Assembly (NCBI GenBank): GCA_949358305.1
Contig: OX442314.1
Location: 35,273,608-35,337,607, forward strand
Length of the DNA: 64,000 bases
Reading direction: 5' to 3'
Source: Strigamia acuminata
Lineage: Eukaryota > Arthropoda > Chilopoda > Geophilomorpha > Linotaeniidae
A model generated the notes under the pieces. That model had not been told where the DNA came from, made no database searches, and saw only the letters and a program-made list of their open reading frames with translations. Positions within the stretch are counted from its first letter, which is position 1; each line of letters starts with the position of its first letter. The translations under genes and the position numbers were made by a program. Positions 11,068 through 23,840 of the stretch are shown piece by piece.

Positions 11068-11289
11068 GTATATAAACAAACCCAAACTTAACCCAAACCA
11101 CAATCAATCTCCACCTTCGACAAGATGGAAACGGGAAATTTTGCGAAAGTGTTTCTTGACCTAAACAACTTGGACTGGTTACCAAAAGTCGTGGCCGAAC
11201 CAGAGATTGGCGAGAGCGTCGAAATGGGCGAACGCGTCGAAATGAGCGACGGCATCGAATCGGGCGTCGAAATTGGCGAGTTTAATTGA
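11068..11289 (+). CDS. Possible small gene, 54 residues, behind a TATA box
   Basis: A TATATAAAC box at 11070 is followed about 50 bases later by an ATG at 11125 and an open frame to a TGA at 11287-11289. The product begins METGNFAKVFLDLNN and ends in an acidic repeat of GE.VEMGERVEM type. No family is recognised. It lies directly before the large inverted repeat, and its reverse strand is also open, so it could be accidental. The start is chosen because it is the first ATG after the TATA box. Confidence 0.25.
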
Positions 11290-11378
11290 TGTTGGCGGTG
11301 GTCACCGTGGTAGTTACCGTAGTGCTTGCCGTGGTTTTCACCATGGTGCTTACCGTGATGCAAATTAACTTGTAAGTT

Positions 11379-11758
11379 ACGAAGTACGATAGTCACCATT
11401 TGCGGAATGTGAAGACGAATGGGATAAAAAAAAACAGTTTAGAAAAAATGAGAGATTAAAATTAAATTTAAAAAATGTTAACCTATCGCAAGAAGCAAAA
11501 GTTAAAGAAAATATAGAATTATTCAAAGCAATGTCGGAAATTGTTACAGGGGGCCAAGTATATATATATAATATACTTGGCCCCCTGTAACAATTTCCGA
11601 CATTTCTTTGAATAATTCTATATTGTCTTTAACTTTTGCTTCTTGTGATAGGTTAACATTTTTCAAATTTAATTTTAATCTCTCACTTTTTCCTAAACTG
11701 TTTTTTTTTTATCCCATTCGTCTTCACATTCCGCAAATGGTGACTATCGTACTTCGTA
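11379..11758. repeat. Near-perfect 380-bp inverted repeat (hairpin)
   Basis: The left arm (11379 to about 11562) is repeated as its reverse complement (about 11571-11758) with a few mismatches and an AT-dinucleotide centre. The arm centres read GGGGGCCAAGTATAT and ATATACTTGGCCCCC. A transcript across it would fold into a long double-stranded RNA of about 185 bp. No coding frame survives in the arms. Confidence 0.9.
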
Positions 11759-12882
11759 CTTTGGTTTTGTTTTGGTGTTTTTTATAATGGGAGATTTTAT
11801 CTCTTTTTTTCATTAAGAAATAAAGATTAAAATGAGGTAAAAAATAATACAAGAATAAAATGTTTTGGTTTGTTGTTGTGGGATGGCAGCACCAGTTGGT
11901 TTTAGGTTTAAGCTGATTGTGGTGACATCTTTTGAGAAAATAAATGAGTAATTTTTTTGTTATTTATTTTTATTTCTTATCTATTTTTAGGAACTCGCTA
12001 TTTTCATTTGCTTTTTCTTTGAAAATGTAAGTGACTATTTAATTAAATTTAATTTTTGTACTTACCTTAAAGTTCCCAATTCCCAATTCGAGCTAGAATT
12101 TGCAACAATCTTAAAGATTTCATGAGATTTCAAAGATTTTATGAGATTTCCATGATTTCATGAGATTTCAAGGATTTTGAAATCCAAAATCTTTGCCTGT
12201 ACGAGATTTCCAGCATTGGCGACCCCTTCGATTTGAACTGCATGCTCCTGGAGCTAACTGAAAAAATCAACACAGGGAGCCGCCAAAAACGATATTTAGG
12301 CAATATGGAAAACGTAGAACCAATGGTAACCACCTTTTATTTACTTACTACAAAATAAACAAATAAATAAAACAAACACAACACTTGTAATTCATTTCTT
12401 TATTTTGCAAAAATATCATACAAATTGAGCATAGACACATCACGTTGCATTTCGAGCCTAGTCTGAGATCCCTGAGAATACTTTCCATCTTATTAGCCTC
12501 AGATAGACAAACACAAATACAGTAAAAGATAATAACTAAAAATTATTGAATAATTAATAAAAATAATCAATTCCTAAAATCTCTTATCCTACTTATTCTA
12601 ATGATAATTTAAGAAAGAAAAACAAACACTAACCACTACTACTTATTGTAAGTAAAATACAAAAACTTAACAGAAACTACCATCATTTTTATTTGGTACA
12701 ATTTTAATTCTGAGCGACAAACTTTTCCTTTCTTTATTTCCATCCTCAGAATTCAATATGACTGCAATGTTACATTGAAAGCTCAATAATTCAACTTTGA
12801 AAGCTATTGATTTCTAATATCAATATACGTATTTCATGTGGAATGTATTTTTTCAATTACATTTTTTGATTCTCAATTTGTA

Positions 12883-12885
<3 letters not shown>

Positions 12886-12935
<50 letters not shown>
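12886..12935 (+). repeat. AAT microsatellite
   Basis: About sixteen uninterrupted AAT triplets. Confidence 0.95.
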
Positions 12936-12936
<1 letters not shown>

Positions 12937-13086
12937 CAAAAATATCTTCGAATTTTATATTTTTCTTCGTGTTTTTCAACTTTCATTCATCATGTCACAA
13001 CTATACACCACCAAGTCCACCAAAGGGTTAGAAAAGCTTGTCCAAGACCCGTATACAAGAACTACCCCTATTTTTTGCCACAAATA

Positions 13087-13245
13087 TTGCAATTTCCATT
13101 CATTTCCATTTTCTGGACGTTTTCAACAAGAAAATTTGATTTTTCATTGCAATTTTCACTCATTTTGGACATTTTCAACAAGAAAATTTGATTTTTCATT
13201 GCAATTTTCACTCATTTTGGACATTTTAAACAAGAAATTTTGATT
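13087..13245 (+). repeat. Minisatellite, about 55-bp unit, three copies
   Basis: The words TTTCATTGCAATTTTCACTC, ATTTTGGACATTTTCAACAA and GAAAATTTGATT repeat in order about every 55 bases; the first and last units are partial. Confidence 0.85.
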
Positions 13246-16200
13246 GTTCCGCACTGCAAAGACCCAAAACATTGTTTACTCGGCTGCCACAAAACCCAGC
13301 AAAGAAAGAGGGGGGTAAAGTGATCTCCCGGCTTCCGCAGGCACGCCTTCTTCACCCAACCCACCCAACACTACACCCAGCAACCCAAACCCCTTAGTGT
13401 CCACGGGTGGCATTTTAGGCCTGGTTCTAATGACCAATGGTAAATTATTCCTTTGACATTTCCCACTTGTCCTCAATAGAAAACAGGTTTGACAAAATCC
13501 CACAAATTCCCTGCAAGTTTAAAAATAAAAATACCTAACAATGTTTTGTCCACTACATTTATCCACCACAATTTTATTTTCCATTTCCACTTATTTACTT
13601 AGCAGGAAATTAATCAAGATGGTGGTTGTCGCTGATGACAACCATTAGAGACGTCATTAATCAGAATGAGAGCCAATGGCTGCCCCAAAAGGCCAAAACC
13701 CACCCCTTTGACACCCATGTTGGATTTGACCCTTTGCGACAATGGGAGAAGAGATTAAATGAGCAAGAGGGGGGTAAGGAAATCAGTTACTCATTGTGCT
13801 TGCCACCCCCTACCATGTGGACCAGTGGTCTTTGTTTGCAGCAGGTCAGCGCTAAAAACCCCCGTCCTCTTTTTACTCTTCGCACAACCAGATGGCCAGT
13901 GGTCAGCTTGGCTCAAGAGACTCCCTAGCGCGGGAAAGATCCCAGTCAACAACAACCCATGGAAAGTTTTTGGGGTCAGAGAAGGAAAGGAGGGAGGAGG
14001 AGGAGGGACAATTGGACAAAGTTTAGTCCGATTTTAAAAGGAGGAAGGAGAAAATAAAATGAGAAAATGGAAATTTTTGAAAAATGGTTTCCAACATTTT
14101 AGAAATATTGAAAAAAAATGTTTTTTTCGGTTGTTTTGGGATGTGGAAAAAACTTTGAATTTTTAAAACTTTTTTTTTTCCATTCAAAATTATTTTGGCA
14201 CTTGAGGAAAACTTAAAAGTTTCTTGTTTGGGTGCAAAACATTAAAATTTGATTTCCTGAGTGTATAAAAATACTTTTAAACAGTTAGTTTTTGGAGATA
14301 AAACTATTTTGGCACATGGAGAAACCTTAAAACTTGGTTGAAAACATTTTTGGTGCATTGGAAAACCATTAAAACTGTCTTGGGAGTGCAAAAACACCTT
14401 AGAACAGTTTATTTAGTGTATAAAAATACTTCTAAACTATTTTGGCACATGAAAACACCTTAAAACCTGCTGTTTGAGTGTCTAAAAACACTTGAAAACA
14501 ATTTTGGTGCATTGGAAACTCATTAAAACTATCTCCTACAGTGCAAAAACACCTTAGAACAGTTTAATATACATAAAAATATATTTTCTCTCGATTTAAA
14601 ACCTCAAAATCGATTTTTCCACCAATAAAAACATCTCCTCATCTGTTTTGATTCTAATGCTTTTTCCCACACAAACATTTCATTGGCTAATGCCGCCATT
14701 ATTGACAGGAAGCAATTTCCTTCAATAATTGTAAAAATTTCATATCCAGAGGCAGAGCTGAGAGCTTAATTGCACCCACTTTGTGCATCTCCAAAATGTT
14801 GTAAAAACAGGGAAAAGACAATAAAAATTGTCCGAAAATGACAAGATCAATAAAAATTCCACCCGTTTATAAAAATAACATCAACGCAGCCCATTCACTC
14901 GAATCAGAGGTGCTGCAGTGAAGCCCCGTGAAAACAAAACCGAGGGAAAAAGGAAAAACAACTTAAAGGTCATGGTTAAAAGTAGATGGTAATGACAAGT
15001 AGGCTGGTGACCCGCCCTTGGCTATCCTGACCTAGAAAAGCAAGGTGTTGTTGTTGCTTGAAAGAAAGCGAGCCCCTCTTCTCTTTCACTCCCCTCATCT
15101 TTGATGACCCCTCTCTCTCACTTGAGGAATAAAAATGCTACAACCACTACTACAACTTATTGGGCTAATTCCGTTCATTATTTTTATAGGGTTTTAAATG
15201 ATTACTGGCAATTGATTGCCTACTCATTTTGCGCCTCAAATTTCCATTTTTGCATTAAATACTTTTAATATTTTCAATAAAAATGAGAAAATTTTTTTTT
15301 TTTTTAAATTTGGATTTGTGCAAATTAGTGTTGGTTTTAGGTATTTTTTTTTTTGTCACAACCGTTGATTTTTTTAAATTTGTGATTTAACATTTTTAGA
15401 AATGGAATTTACAAATTTATTGTGGATTTATTTTTTCGTTTTAGTAGTTATTGTGATAAAAATAAGCTCGTTTGATTGGTTTTTAGCTTCTTTAAAGAAG
15501 CTCTGTCTTAAACAGTGTTTTAGTTTATAAACAAAACTGCCTTAGTGTTAAATCCTGTGAGGATTTTATTGAGTAATCATTTAAGAACATCTTGTAGTGT
15601 TAAATTACTGTAGAATTATCCATAAACAGTTTTAAAAATGTGGTGTTTTTTGGCATTTTTGTATCCCTGTTTGGAAATTCAAAATTAGAATAATTAATAA
15701 TAATAATAAGAAAAAATTTCCAAAAATTTGACTTTTTATCACTAATTTTTGTACTTTTTGGAGATTTCAGATAGAAATAATAAGGAAAGAGAAAAAAATA
15801 TCACAGAAGAAGGAATTTAAAATAAAAGCTAATAAGAAACTATAATAAAAAGAGATTATTAGGAACATTTGCCATGTAGAAATAATAATATAACACTATA
15901 AAATAGTATACAAAAAGATTACTTATTTACCAATCCCACTCGATTATTCCAACCTGAGATTTCAGTAAAAATTACATACAATTTATTGGTGACCGGTTCT
16001 TCATTCAAAAATTCAAAATTAAATTAAAAAACAACGAACCAATCACTTTTGATTTCTGTTTGCCTCGTATTAAAAAAAAAACACCCGAGATGTATAAAAT
16101 AAACATGGAAAAACCTTTGGCTTCCATTCATAGGGATACAATCCGCCATTTTGTTTTCCGTTCTTTAAAAACCCATTTCTCCCAGAAAGACTTCATAAAT

Positions 16201-16398
16201 CTTTATCCACATCCCCAATTTTAAATTTTACCCCAAATAAATACCAGTTGCATATTTTCAAAATATTATTTCAAATTTAATAGTAGTCCCACATGGTTAA
16301 AAAATTCATTGAAAATATATTGCAATGTCTTTAGAAATTCATCGGCTTTCGCGAGAAGCCATTTTGGAATACATTTTTCTGTCCTATCGATTCACAAA

Positions 16399-16475
16399 TG
16401 ATAATATATATATATTTCTATATATATAATATATAATATATATATTTCTATATATAATATACTTGTATATATAAT
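16399..16475. repeat. TA-rich microsatellite
   Basis: ATATATATTTCTATATAT-type dinucleotide tract in two blocks. Confidence 0.85.
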
Positions 16476-16672
16476 TGCAATATACTTTTTAACCATATGG
16501 GGTCTCCGCAGAAGCGTAGACTTAAATTCTGACACTACGCCAGTCTCTGAAATTGTAAATCCCAGTCCCTACTTTTATCAATTTATAGTGATTAACTTCC
16601 CATTATTCCTCAACACATTCAAAACAAAATAGCGTATTCCCCAATTCCCATTAACTATCTAAGCTTATCGAT

Positions 16673-19600
16673 TTAAAAAACTTGAATACGGGAGTTTTCG
16701 AAGTCGACCACGACGATCAGACCCTCTGGAGACACGCAAATGCCTGATGGACAATTGAGTTGACCAGGCGCGGAGCCTCCAGTGCCGAGCGATTGAAGGA
16801 ACGTGCCGTTCTGGTGGAAAATCTGAATGCGGTTATTCCGGCTGTCGGCGATGATGATGTGCCCTTCCCCGTCGACCGCGATTCCTTGCGGTCTTCGGAA
16901 CTGGAGTTCGCCGGTCCCCTCGCTTCCCAGACATCTGGCGGTCTGGAATTCCGGCAGGATGATGAGGATGCGATGATTGTTGAAATCCGTCACCAGGACT
17001 TCGTCGCTCTGGTTGAAGCAGACTCCGCGCGGCGAGTCAAAGTTCTTCCAAAGATGGCCGCCGAAGCCGTATTTGGTTAGAAACTGACCTTCCGGAGTGA
17101 AGAGCTGAATGCGGTGATTGCGACTGTCGCAGACGACGATTTGGCAGCGGGAATTGGTCGCCACGTCCCACGGATACTTGAATTGACCGTCCTCGCTTCC
17201 TCTTTCGCCGAACGTCAGTATGAATTGCCCGGTCTTGGTGAAAACTTGGATGCGGTGGTTGTCCTTGTCCGCGACGATGATCCGACCGTCGACGTCGACG
17301 GCGACACCGGCCGGAAGGTTGAATTCGCCTGAAAGTTGTATGTGAGTTTTATATGCGTTTGAAGGGGAATTTGTGTGATTTGGTTTACCGGGTTTGGAGC
17401 CAGGAGTGCCGAAAGCGTATAGGAATACTCCTAGCTTGTTGTAGAATTGTATTCGGTTGTTGCTTCGGTCGGCGACGATGTAGTGGCCGTCTATGTGGCA
17501 GCAAACACCCCATGGGCGCCGCAGTTGGCCTTCTTCTTCGCCTTTGGTTCCGAAACACAGGAGGGGTTTGCCAATGGTGCTGAAGTCTCGAGGAGTGTAG
17601 ACTTTCATGGAGAAGGGACTCTGAACTACGTGGAGACCGCGTATTGTGATGGAGATGGTGTAGTCTCCTGAAAATGGAATTTCATTAAAAAATTGGTGAA
17701 TTTTAATGAATTTGGTTTTGGATTTGTTTAATTTGGTGATTGGATTACGTGGGTCTAAAAATTTGGTAGAGTATTTTTGGTATTTGGTGTGTGGGTTTTT
17801 TTGGTTTTCTGTATTTGGTGTTTTTTGGTGGTAAAATTATGGAAGTTAGAATTTGAGTTTTGGTATTTGGTTTTCAATATTTGAGTTTTGGTATTTGGTT
17901 TTCAAAATTTGAGTTTTGGTATTTGGTACTGTATTTGGTACTGTATTTGATTTTTGGTATTTGAATTTTGGTATTTGAATTTTGGTATTTGAATTTTGGT
18001 ATTTGAATTTTGGTATTTGAATTTTGGTATTTGAATTTTGGTATTTGAATTTTGGTATTTGAATTTTGGTATTTGAATTTTGGTATTTGAATTTTGGTAT
18101 TTGAATTTTGGTATTTGAATTTTGGTATTTGAATTTTGGTATTTGAATTTTGGTATTTGAATTTTGGTATTTGAATTTTGGTATTTGAATTTTGGTATTT
18201 GAATTTTGGTATTTGAATTTTGGTATTTGAATTTTGGTAGTTGTTTTTTAGTATTTGGTATTTGGTATTCGGTATTCAGTATTCAGTATTCAGTACTCAG
18301 TATTCAGTAATCGGTATTAGAAGATGTTTGGTTTTTGGTAATTATTAAGCCACTATTCAAAATATTTGGTATTAGATTTCCTGAATTAAAAATTCTAATT
18401 GGGTATTTGGGTATTTAACATAATTTCCAGTATTTGATTTTCAAAAAAACCGCAACAACAACTTCTTATTCCACATTTTAAAACATGTTTATCACAAAGT
18501 GAGTAAACAAATGGATAGCACAACCCCTCTATCCTGTCCGATAGCCGTGTGCAGCACTGGTCTTGACCCAATTTCCATTCATCTCGCCACACAATACCCA
18601 AACTCAAAATTCACCAACTAAACCCCCTTTCCAAAAAAAAAACACAAATAAAACCCCAAAAACCCCCCATACCATATTTCTTTTAAAACTCCAAATTACC
18701 TTGTGCAGTCGGCTGGTAACTGACGAAATACGTTCCATTGTTTCTATCGATTATATCAACAGGTAAGACCGCGCCTGTCTTGCTCTGCACCACCACGATC
18801 GGCTTGTCGCCGAGTTCCCCGACTTTCCTCGGCTCGCCCAAGTGATCTTTGGTGTGCACGACAAAATTCGCGACTCTGCGGACCAAGCTTCGCCTGAGTC
18901 CGGCGCCGTACGCGCAGCTGTTCGGCCCGAATGCGTTGCTCGATAAGTGGCCGATGGTTTGAATGGAGGCGGCCAGCGAGCCGTTGGGTTCCGAGTAAAT
19001 GATGTGGTCGTCTTCGTGCGGTTTTTGGTATTTCTGGGTCTGTTCGATCTCCTGGATGAGCGCGAGTGCTTGGTCTTTGATGCTCAGCACTTCGACGTCG
19101 TTGGCGACTTCCAGGGACGATTTCAACCTGTCGTAGATTTTCTTGAGGGTCAAAAGGGTTTTACGAAGGTTTTCTAGTTGTCCGTGAAGGGATTGGCCTG
19201 TGGAAATAATGCGATGGAAGAACATTAGACTTGGTTTACAACAAAATTATGTTTTAGGTTCGTTTTTATACGTTGTTTACAACATATTTGTATTTGGAGG
19301 TGGTTTGTACGTGTTTTTTTGATAAATTAAAGCGAATTACACGTGAGAGGAACTCAAATTGAGTCTAAAAGTGACTTTATCCTAATATTTAATTAATAGA
19401 AATTCAAAATTGGATGGATTAAGACTTTCTCGGGAGAATTATTCAAATTTGTGGATTTTAAATTCAATTTTAAGCGTTTTTGCACAATTTTGTTAGCGAT
19501 TTTTGCAGTGAATTCTTCAATACGGTCTCAAATCGAGTCTGAAAGAGGGATTTTACCATTCGAAATAACTCAAAAACTGACTTTTTCAGTTGAAATAATC

Positions 19601-21003
19601 TGATTAACGTTTTTTTTTTTATAAAATAAAATTTTTTTTGGCTTTTTAACACCAAAAACTGATTTTCCCTCTTCAAAAACAATCCAAAACGACACAAAAT
19701 CCCACTATTCCATTCAAAATCCCCACCCAAACCACCCAAACTCCCCAAAAACCCAAAAATCTGCATCAAATCCACCCACCAAACCAACAAATCACGCCCA
19801 AAAAACCCCCAACTCGACCTTGAAACACTGCGAAACCGAAATTTCTAGGTCAACCTACCCTCCCATACCCCCCGAAAAAATCCAAAGAACTCAAAAAAAT
19901 AAATTCCCCCAATCCCAAAAAAAAAAAACCCAAAAAAACCAAAAAAAAACAACAAAAAAAACCAAAAAAAACCCAAAAAAAACAAAAAAAAAAACCAAAA
20001 AAACCAAAAAAACCCAAAACAAACTACCTTTCAACTGGCGAATCTTATCCAAATGAAAGATCATATCTCTCTCCTTATTATCCACCAACGTCTTGAAACT
20101 CGTCGCCACCTTATGTATCTCATTCTTAATGGCCAAACACCTCTTCTCCACCTTCTCCCCCATCCTCTCGATCTGCAAAATGCAATCCTCGATGTCCTTC
20201 AAGTCCGACTGCGCCTCGGCCAACAGCAACAGCGACTGCGTCTGATGCTTGGACACCGCCTCCTTCAAATACGACACATTGTGCTTCGTATGGTCCAGGC
20301 ATCGGCACACCGAGCAGATCACCTGATGGCAAAACTCGCAATAAAAGCCCAACATCTCGTCCTTGTGCACGGCGCAATAGTGGTCGTTGTTGCGCGGCGG
20401 CTTCACGAACGGTTGGCGCGGAAACGCGAACGAGTTGGCGATCGACTGGATGTCCACCCCGTGGAACTGCGGCACCGACTCGATCTTATCGACGAAGTGG
20501 TTGGACGTCAGTCGCAGCCGGTGGTGCACCCCGACGCAATTCGTGCACAAAAACGCGTCGCACGTGCGACATTTGGCCACGGCGCGGTTGCGATCGCCGC
20601 ACGAGCGACAGTACTTGGACACGGAGTTGTTTCCGCCGCCCACGCCGTTCTCGTACTCGTCGTCGCGGCCCGGGAGGTCGACCAAGAAGCCGAGGCAGCT
20701 GAGGGACAGCGGGCCGTCGTCGCAGATGGTGTCGGCGGCGCACGTGGGGCACACGGCCGACTGGGCGGTCGCGGCCGGCCCGAGCTTGTCCACGCACCGC
20801 TGGCAGTAGGAGTGCATGCAGGGGAACATGCGCGTGTCGTCTTTGGTTTGAAGGCACATGTTGCACATGAGTTGCGCGCCAAAAGGGTCCGGGAAGCTGG
20901 CCGCCATGGATGTGGAGGTGCGGGTCATCCACGGACTCGACACGCTCACCAGGGACGATTGTTGGCTCGAGTCCGGCTCGGGGGGCGAGAGGAATTTGTG
21001 CAT
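16673..21003 (-). CDS. lin-41: LIN-41/TRIM71-type TRIM-NHL protein, four exons
   Basis: Exons 20028-21003, 18700-19197, 17389-17667 and 16673-17328 join in phase to 802 residues. All introns are GT-AG; the last is 60 bases and in frame. Order: C3HC4 RING (C47, C50, C62, H64, C67, C70, C85, C88), B-box 1 (about 131-169), B-box 2 (C210-H241), coiled coil (245-390), filamin/Ig repeat (about 417-520) and six NHL repeats to the final RIQVF. This RING-BB-CC-FLN-NHL order is diagnostic for LIN-41/TRIM71/Wech. The family includes ubiquitin ligases and mRNA repressors; the NHL propeller binds RNA hairpins, and LIN-41 controls developmental timing. Length is close to human TRIM71 and fly Wech. The ATG (context CAAAATG) is the first in the open exon. 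Coding exons are GC-rich against AT-rich introns. I saw no full let-7 seed site in the adjacent downstream 2.5 kb. Confidence 0.96.
17880..18310 (+). repeat. 14-bp minisatellite in a lin-41 intron
   Basis: TTGAATTTTGGTAT repeats about twenty times in an almost perfect array (17940-18240), with looser TTTGGTA and ATTCAGT units at both sides. It lies in the intron between exons 2 and 3 of the LIN-41 gene. Confidence 0.95.
19905..20021 (+). repeat. A-rich CCAAAAAAA simple repeat
   Basis: Runs of A separated by CC or C, directly downstream (on the minus strand) of the exon 1 donor of the LIN-41 gene. On the transcript it is a U/G tract just inside the intron. Confidence 0.85.
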
Positions 21004-21130
21004 TTTGAGGTTTTTTTTGGTCTTTTTGAGTTATTTCATTTGGTGTTCGGCCGGTGCTAGTGGCAGGAATGGGTTTTGGGTTTTGACGCGTTGGGACGTT
21101 GAATACGTCGCTTATAGCGGGTTGTTTGGG

Positions 21131-21180
21131 GGTTGACCAATGGGGGGATGGGTCGGGGAAGCACGTGGGAGTGATGGGCC
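21131..21180 (-). promoter_or_regulatory. CCAAT motifs upstream of lin-41
   Basis: Two CCAAT pentamers (at about 21138 and 21179, plus-strand reading) stand 130-180 bases upstream of the LIN-41 start codon in a G-rich stretch. No TATA box is evident. Reading them as promoter elements is inference from position only. Confidence 0.3.
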
Positions 21181-21189
21181 AATGAGGGG

Positions 21190-23210
21190 GTCGGTGGGAG
21201 GCTTGTTTTGTGAGTCATTCTGAGAGGATTCGTTTATCTGATTGACAAGGGGTATTGGGAGTAATCTTGGTGTGTTTGTGGGAGTGGGGAAATTGGAATT
21301 TCCCCATTTTTGGGTTTGTTTATTTATTGTTTGTTGTTTTTTAATTTTATTTTTGGGAGGAATGTTGGTTTTTTTTGTTTTGTTTTGGTTTTTTTGGTTT
21401 GGTTTTGGTTTTTTTTGGTATTTTTTGGTGTTTGGTGGTTGTTTTTTGTTGTTTATTTCTGTTGGAATTGGTTTTTGGGTTAAATTTGGGTTTTTGGAAT
21501 GAGTTTCTTTTGCATTTCCCTGTTTTCCTGTGTCCAGAAACTGGTTTTTGACCAAGGGAAGGGGGCCATGCTCATTCATGGACCCACCCCTTGTCATTTA
21601 CAGCCAAACAAGTGGACACTATGGGTCACAACACCCTTCCCTACCTAGACAATAAGTTCAACACTTCTTTGTAGTGGATTTATTTTTGTTTCTCAATTTT
21701 TTTTTCTTCTTCTTCTTCGTTTTCAAATTGATGCGAATAAGTGACAAAAATCGATCGAAATTGATTAATTTTGAAGAAATTTGCACCTAAAAGTGTTGGA
21801 ATTTCCATTTTACAATAAAAACCAAAGGTAAAAATTAATTCTATTAAAAAAACAGTGAATTTATTACTAGAAAAGTAAGATTTTGCAATATTCAATCAAT
21901 TGAATATTGATTCACCCATTAGTCACTTGTTTAGATTTCTTGATTAGTCATTTGCTCCATCAAAACAGGTCAATAGATGCCCAAGTTACGTTGAGATTTG
22001 TTTATTATTTTGGTTTATTTGTTATTAATTATTTGTGGAGAATTTGAATTTGAGTTTGAATTTGATTGAAATCTCAGCTTCCTGAAGTTTTAGGGTTATT
22101 TTTTTCTTCTTTCCTTGCCCCCATTGAGATCACTGTACAACTGGGTAGTTCAAGGTCATGCCATTGATCCGCCATGTTTGAAGGGGTGAAGGGTCAGTGC
22201 TATGGTCACAGCAGGGTGAATATCGAGCTAACAACATCACAAACAGTTGGGGGAAAAAAAGAGTAAAAGAAAATGTGTTAAATTTAACGCGTGTTTGATT
22301 TATTTGCTGGATCGTTCAATCAATTTAAATTGTGTGGATATTTAGTATTAATTTATTATTTATTTAGTTGTTGATGAATTTTAATGAAATTCAAATTTAC
22401 AAAAAGTTTAATTAAATCAATTGTGTTGTATGTTGTTTGTAAACTGCACGCTATATGTTCTGCAGTAGGGGCAAAAAGTGGACTCCCAATTACACCTTTT
22501 AACACCTTTTTAGGTGTTCTTTAAATGTTTATTTGATGATTTCGATTTTTAGTTTCAAAAATTCAATTTTAGGTTTCAGAAATTTAATTTTAAGTTATAA
22601 AAATCCAATTTAGGTTTAAAAAATCCAATTTGTAGCCAAAAATCGAATGTTAGGCCAAAAAAATTGATTATTTGACCATTGTGAAAAATCAATTATGCTT
22701 CAAAAATTAGTTTGGTTTAATTTTTAAGTCCAGTTCCCGAAAAAAGGAAAATTATTATACTTATCTTGTATTCATTTTACCCCTAGACATTACTAACCAT
22801 TTTATTTCAGAGACTAAACTATGTCTGTTTACAGCATTTCAACACTCTTTGTGACCGGGATCACTGCAATTTTTACACGAACGTCGTTCACGGCGCACTT
22901 CGTCCATCCCCTTCGCCATTGAACATGCATTTACCATTCGCCTACCAGTCCAGTATGCAAGCCGTTGTCACTGAAGGGTTTAGAAAAAATTCCAAACTTA
23001 TCTACCGGTATCAAAGAATAATAAGAAAATAAGAAAAAGAATAAGAAATCAAAGCAATTACGGTATTTAAGGTAAATTTTCAAATTTTCAATAAGTTACG
23101 TAATATTATTGCAAATTCCCCTCCCCCTCCCTCCCCCATCATAACAACCCGTAACAAAATTTGAAACCCCCTCCTCCCCCCCTAATGTTGAGAAATTGAT
23201 ACGAGTGCAC
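21190..23210. other. Intergenic, no supported gene
   Basis: Starts with a T/G-rich simple stretch (21300-21480) and continues as AT-rich DNA with a C-rich patch (about 23115-23185). Nothing coding is supported. Confidence 0.5.
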
Positions 23211-23212
23211 AT

Positions 23213-23840
23213 TGTTTTAGCGAATCTCACTTTAGCGAATCCATTTTAGCGATGACTCGTTTTAGCGCTAAAATGAGATTCGCTAAAATGAGATTCGCTA
23301 AAACAAAGTGGTTGAAATTTTTTTAGATTAATAAAACTACGTTATTCAGACTTAGTAAATGTGTTAGTTAATGCGTTACGTCCTTACGACGCGACGCTAT
23401 TGCCCGGCGTCGAGTAGCAAGTGGACGCCATTTTCGCGGGAAAACAGGAGAAGTAAAGCAACTAGGAATAACACAGTCGCAGGAGGTTTAATCAAGTAGT
23501 TTGAGGATCGCCGCAACTCATTTTAACCAAACTTTGTCAAATTACCGAAGAAATGGGTATTGTTGATATTCATGGTCACTCAAAGCGGAGGTTTAATCGT
23601 ACAAATCCTTCGTCGAACCGCGCAGTTTGAGGCGAAAATCCAGTCAGTGAGTCAAGTTAAACAATTTCCTACTTTAGAGATTTCTTTTGAGATTTTTAGA
23701 GATTTTCGCTAAAATGAGTCATTCGCTAAAACGAGCTTCGCTAAAATGTGTTTTATGCTCTGGCGATTTAATCTCATTTTCGCTAAAATGAGATTCGCTA
23801 AAATGGGTTTAAAAACCTTGTTTTCGCTAAAAAGGACGGA
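23213..23840. mobile_element. TIR element with TTCGCTAAAA subterminal repeats
   Basis: TTCGCTAAAA or its reverse complement occurs more than ten times, clustered at 23217-23306 and 23706-23835, with the orientation reversing inside the left cluster. The interior (23330-23690) is unrelated. Clusters of this kind at both ends are typical transposase-binding sites, and the motif resembles pogo/Tigger-type elements. No transposase frame remains. End points are approximate. Confidence 0.6.

Larger units (their letters stand above)
11760..16672. other. Long AT-rich stretch without a supported gene
   Basis: Contains CATGAGATTTCA-type short repeats (12120-12180), an AAT microsatellite and a 55-bp minisatellite (listed separately), a G-rich stretch (13280-14040) and decayed AAACCTT/TTGGCAC repeats (14100-14600). 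The last part must include the 3' untranslated region of the LIN-41 gene. A minus-strand AATAAA at 15982-15987 is the nearest clear polyadenylation signal I noticed. Confidence 0.5.

Noticed and set aside
12228-12330. Plus-strand stretch ending in a RQKR word with a following GTAACC donor
   Set aside because: It recalls an envelope cleavage site or a small exon, but there is no adjoining coding sequence to support either.
13626-14037. Two overlapping plus-strand frames in a G-rich region
   Set aside because: No domain, no splice or promoter signals; composition follows the local G-rich repeats.
14040-16672. let-7 target site in the LIN-41 3' region
   Set aside because: Known regulation in other animals prompted a search, but I found no full seed complement here; the nearest partial word is about 5 kb away.
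16760-17671. Several plus-strand frames of 70-106 residues
   Set aside because: Antisense shadows of the NHL-repeat exons.
19820-20056. 78-residue lysine-rich frame
   Set aside because: Translation of the A-rich simple repeat in the first LIN-41 intron.
20053-21060. 335-residue plus-strand frame
   Set aside because: Exact antisense shadow of LIN-41 exon 1; GC-rich coding DNA often keeps opposite frames open.
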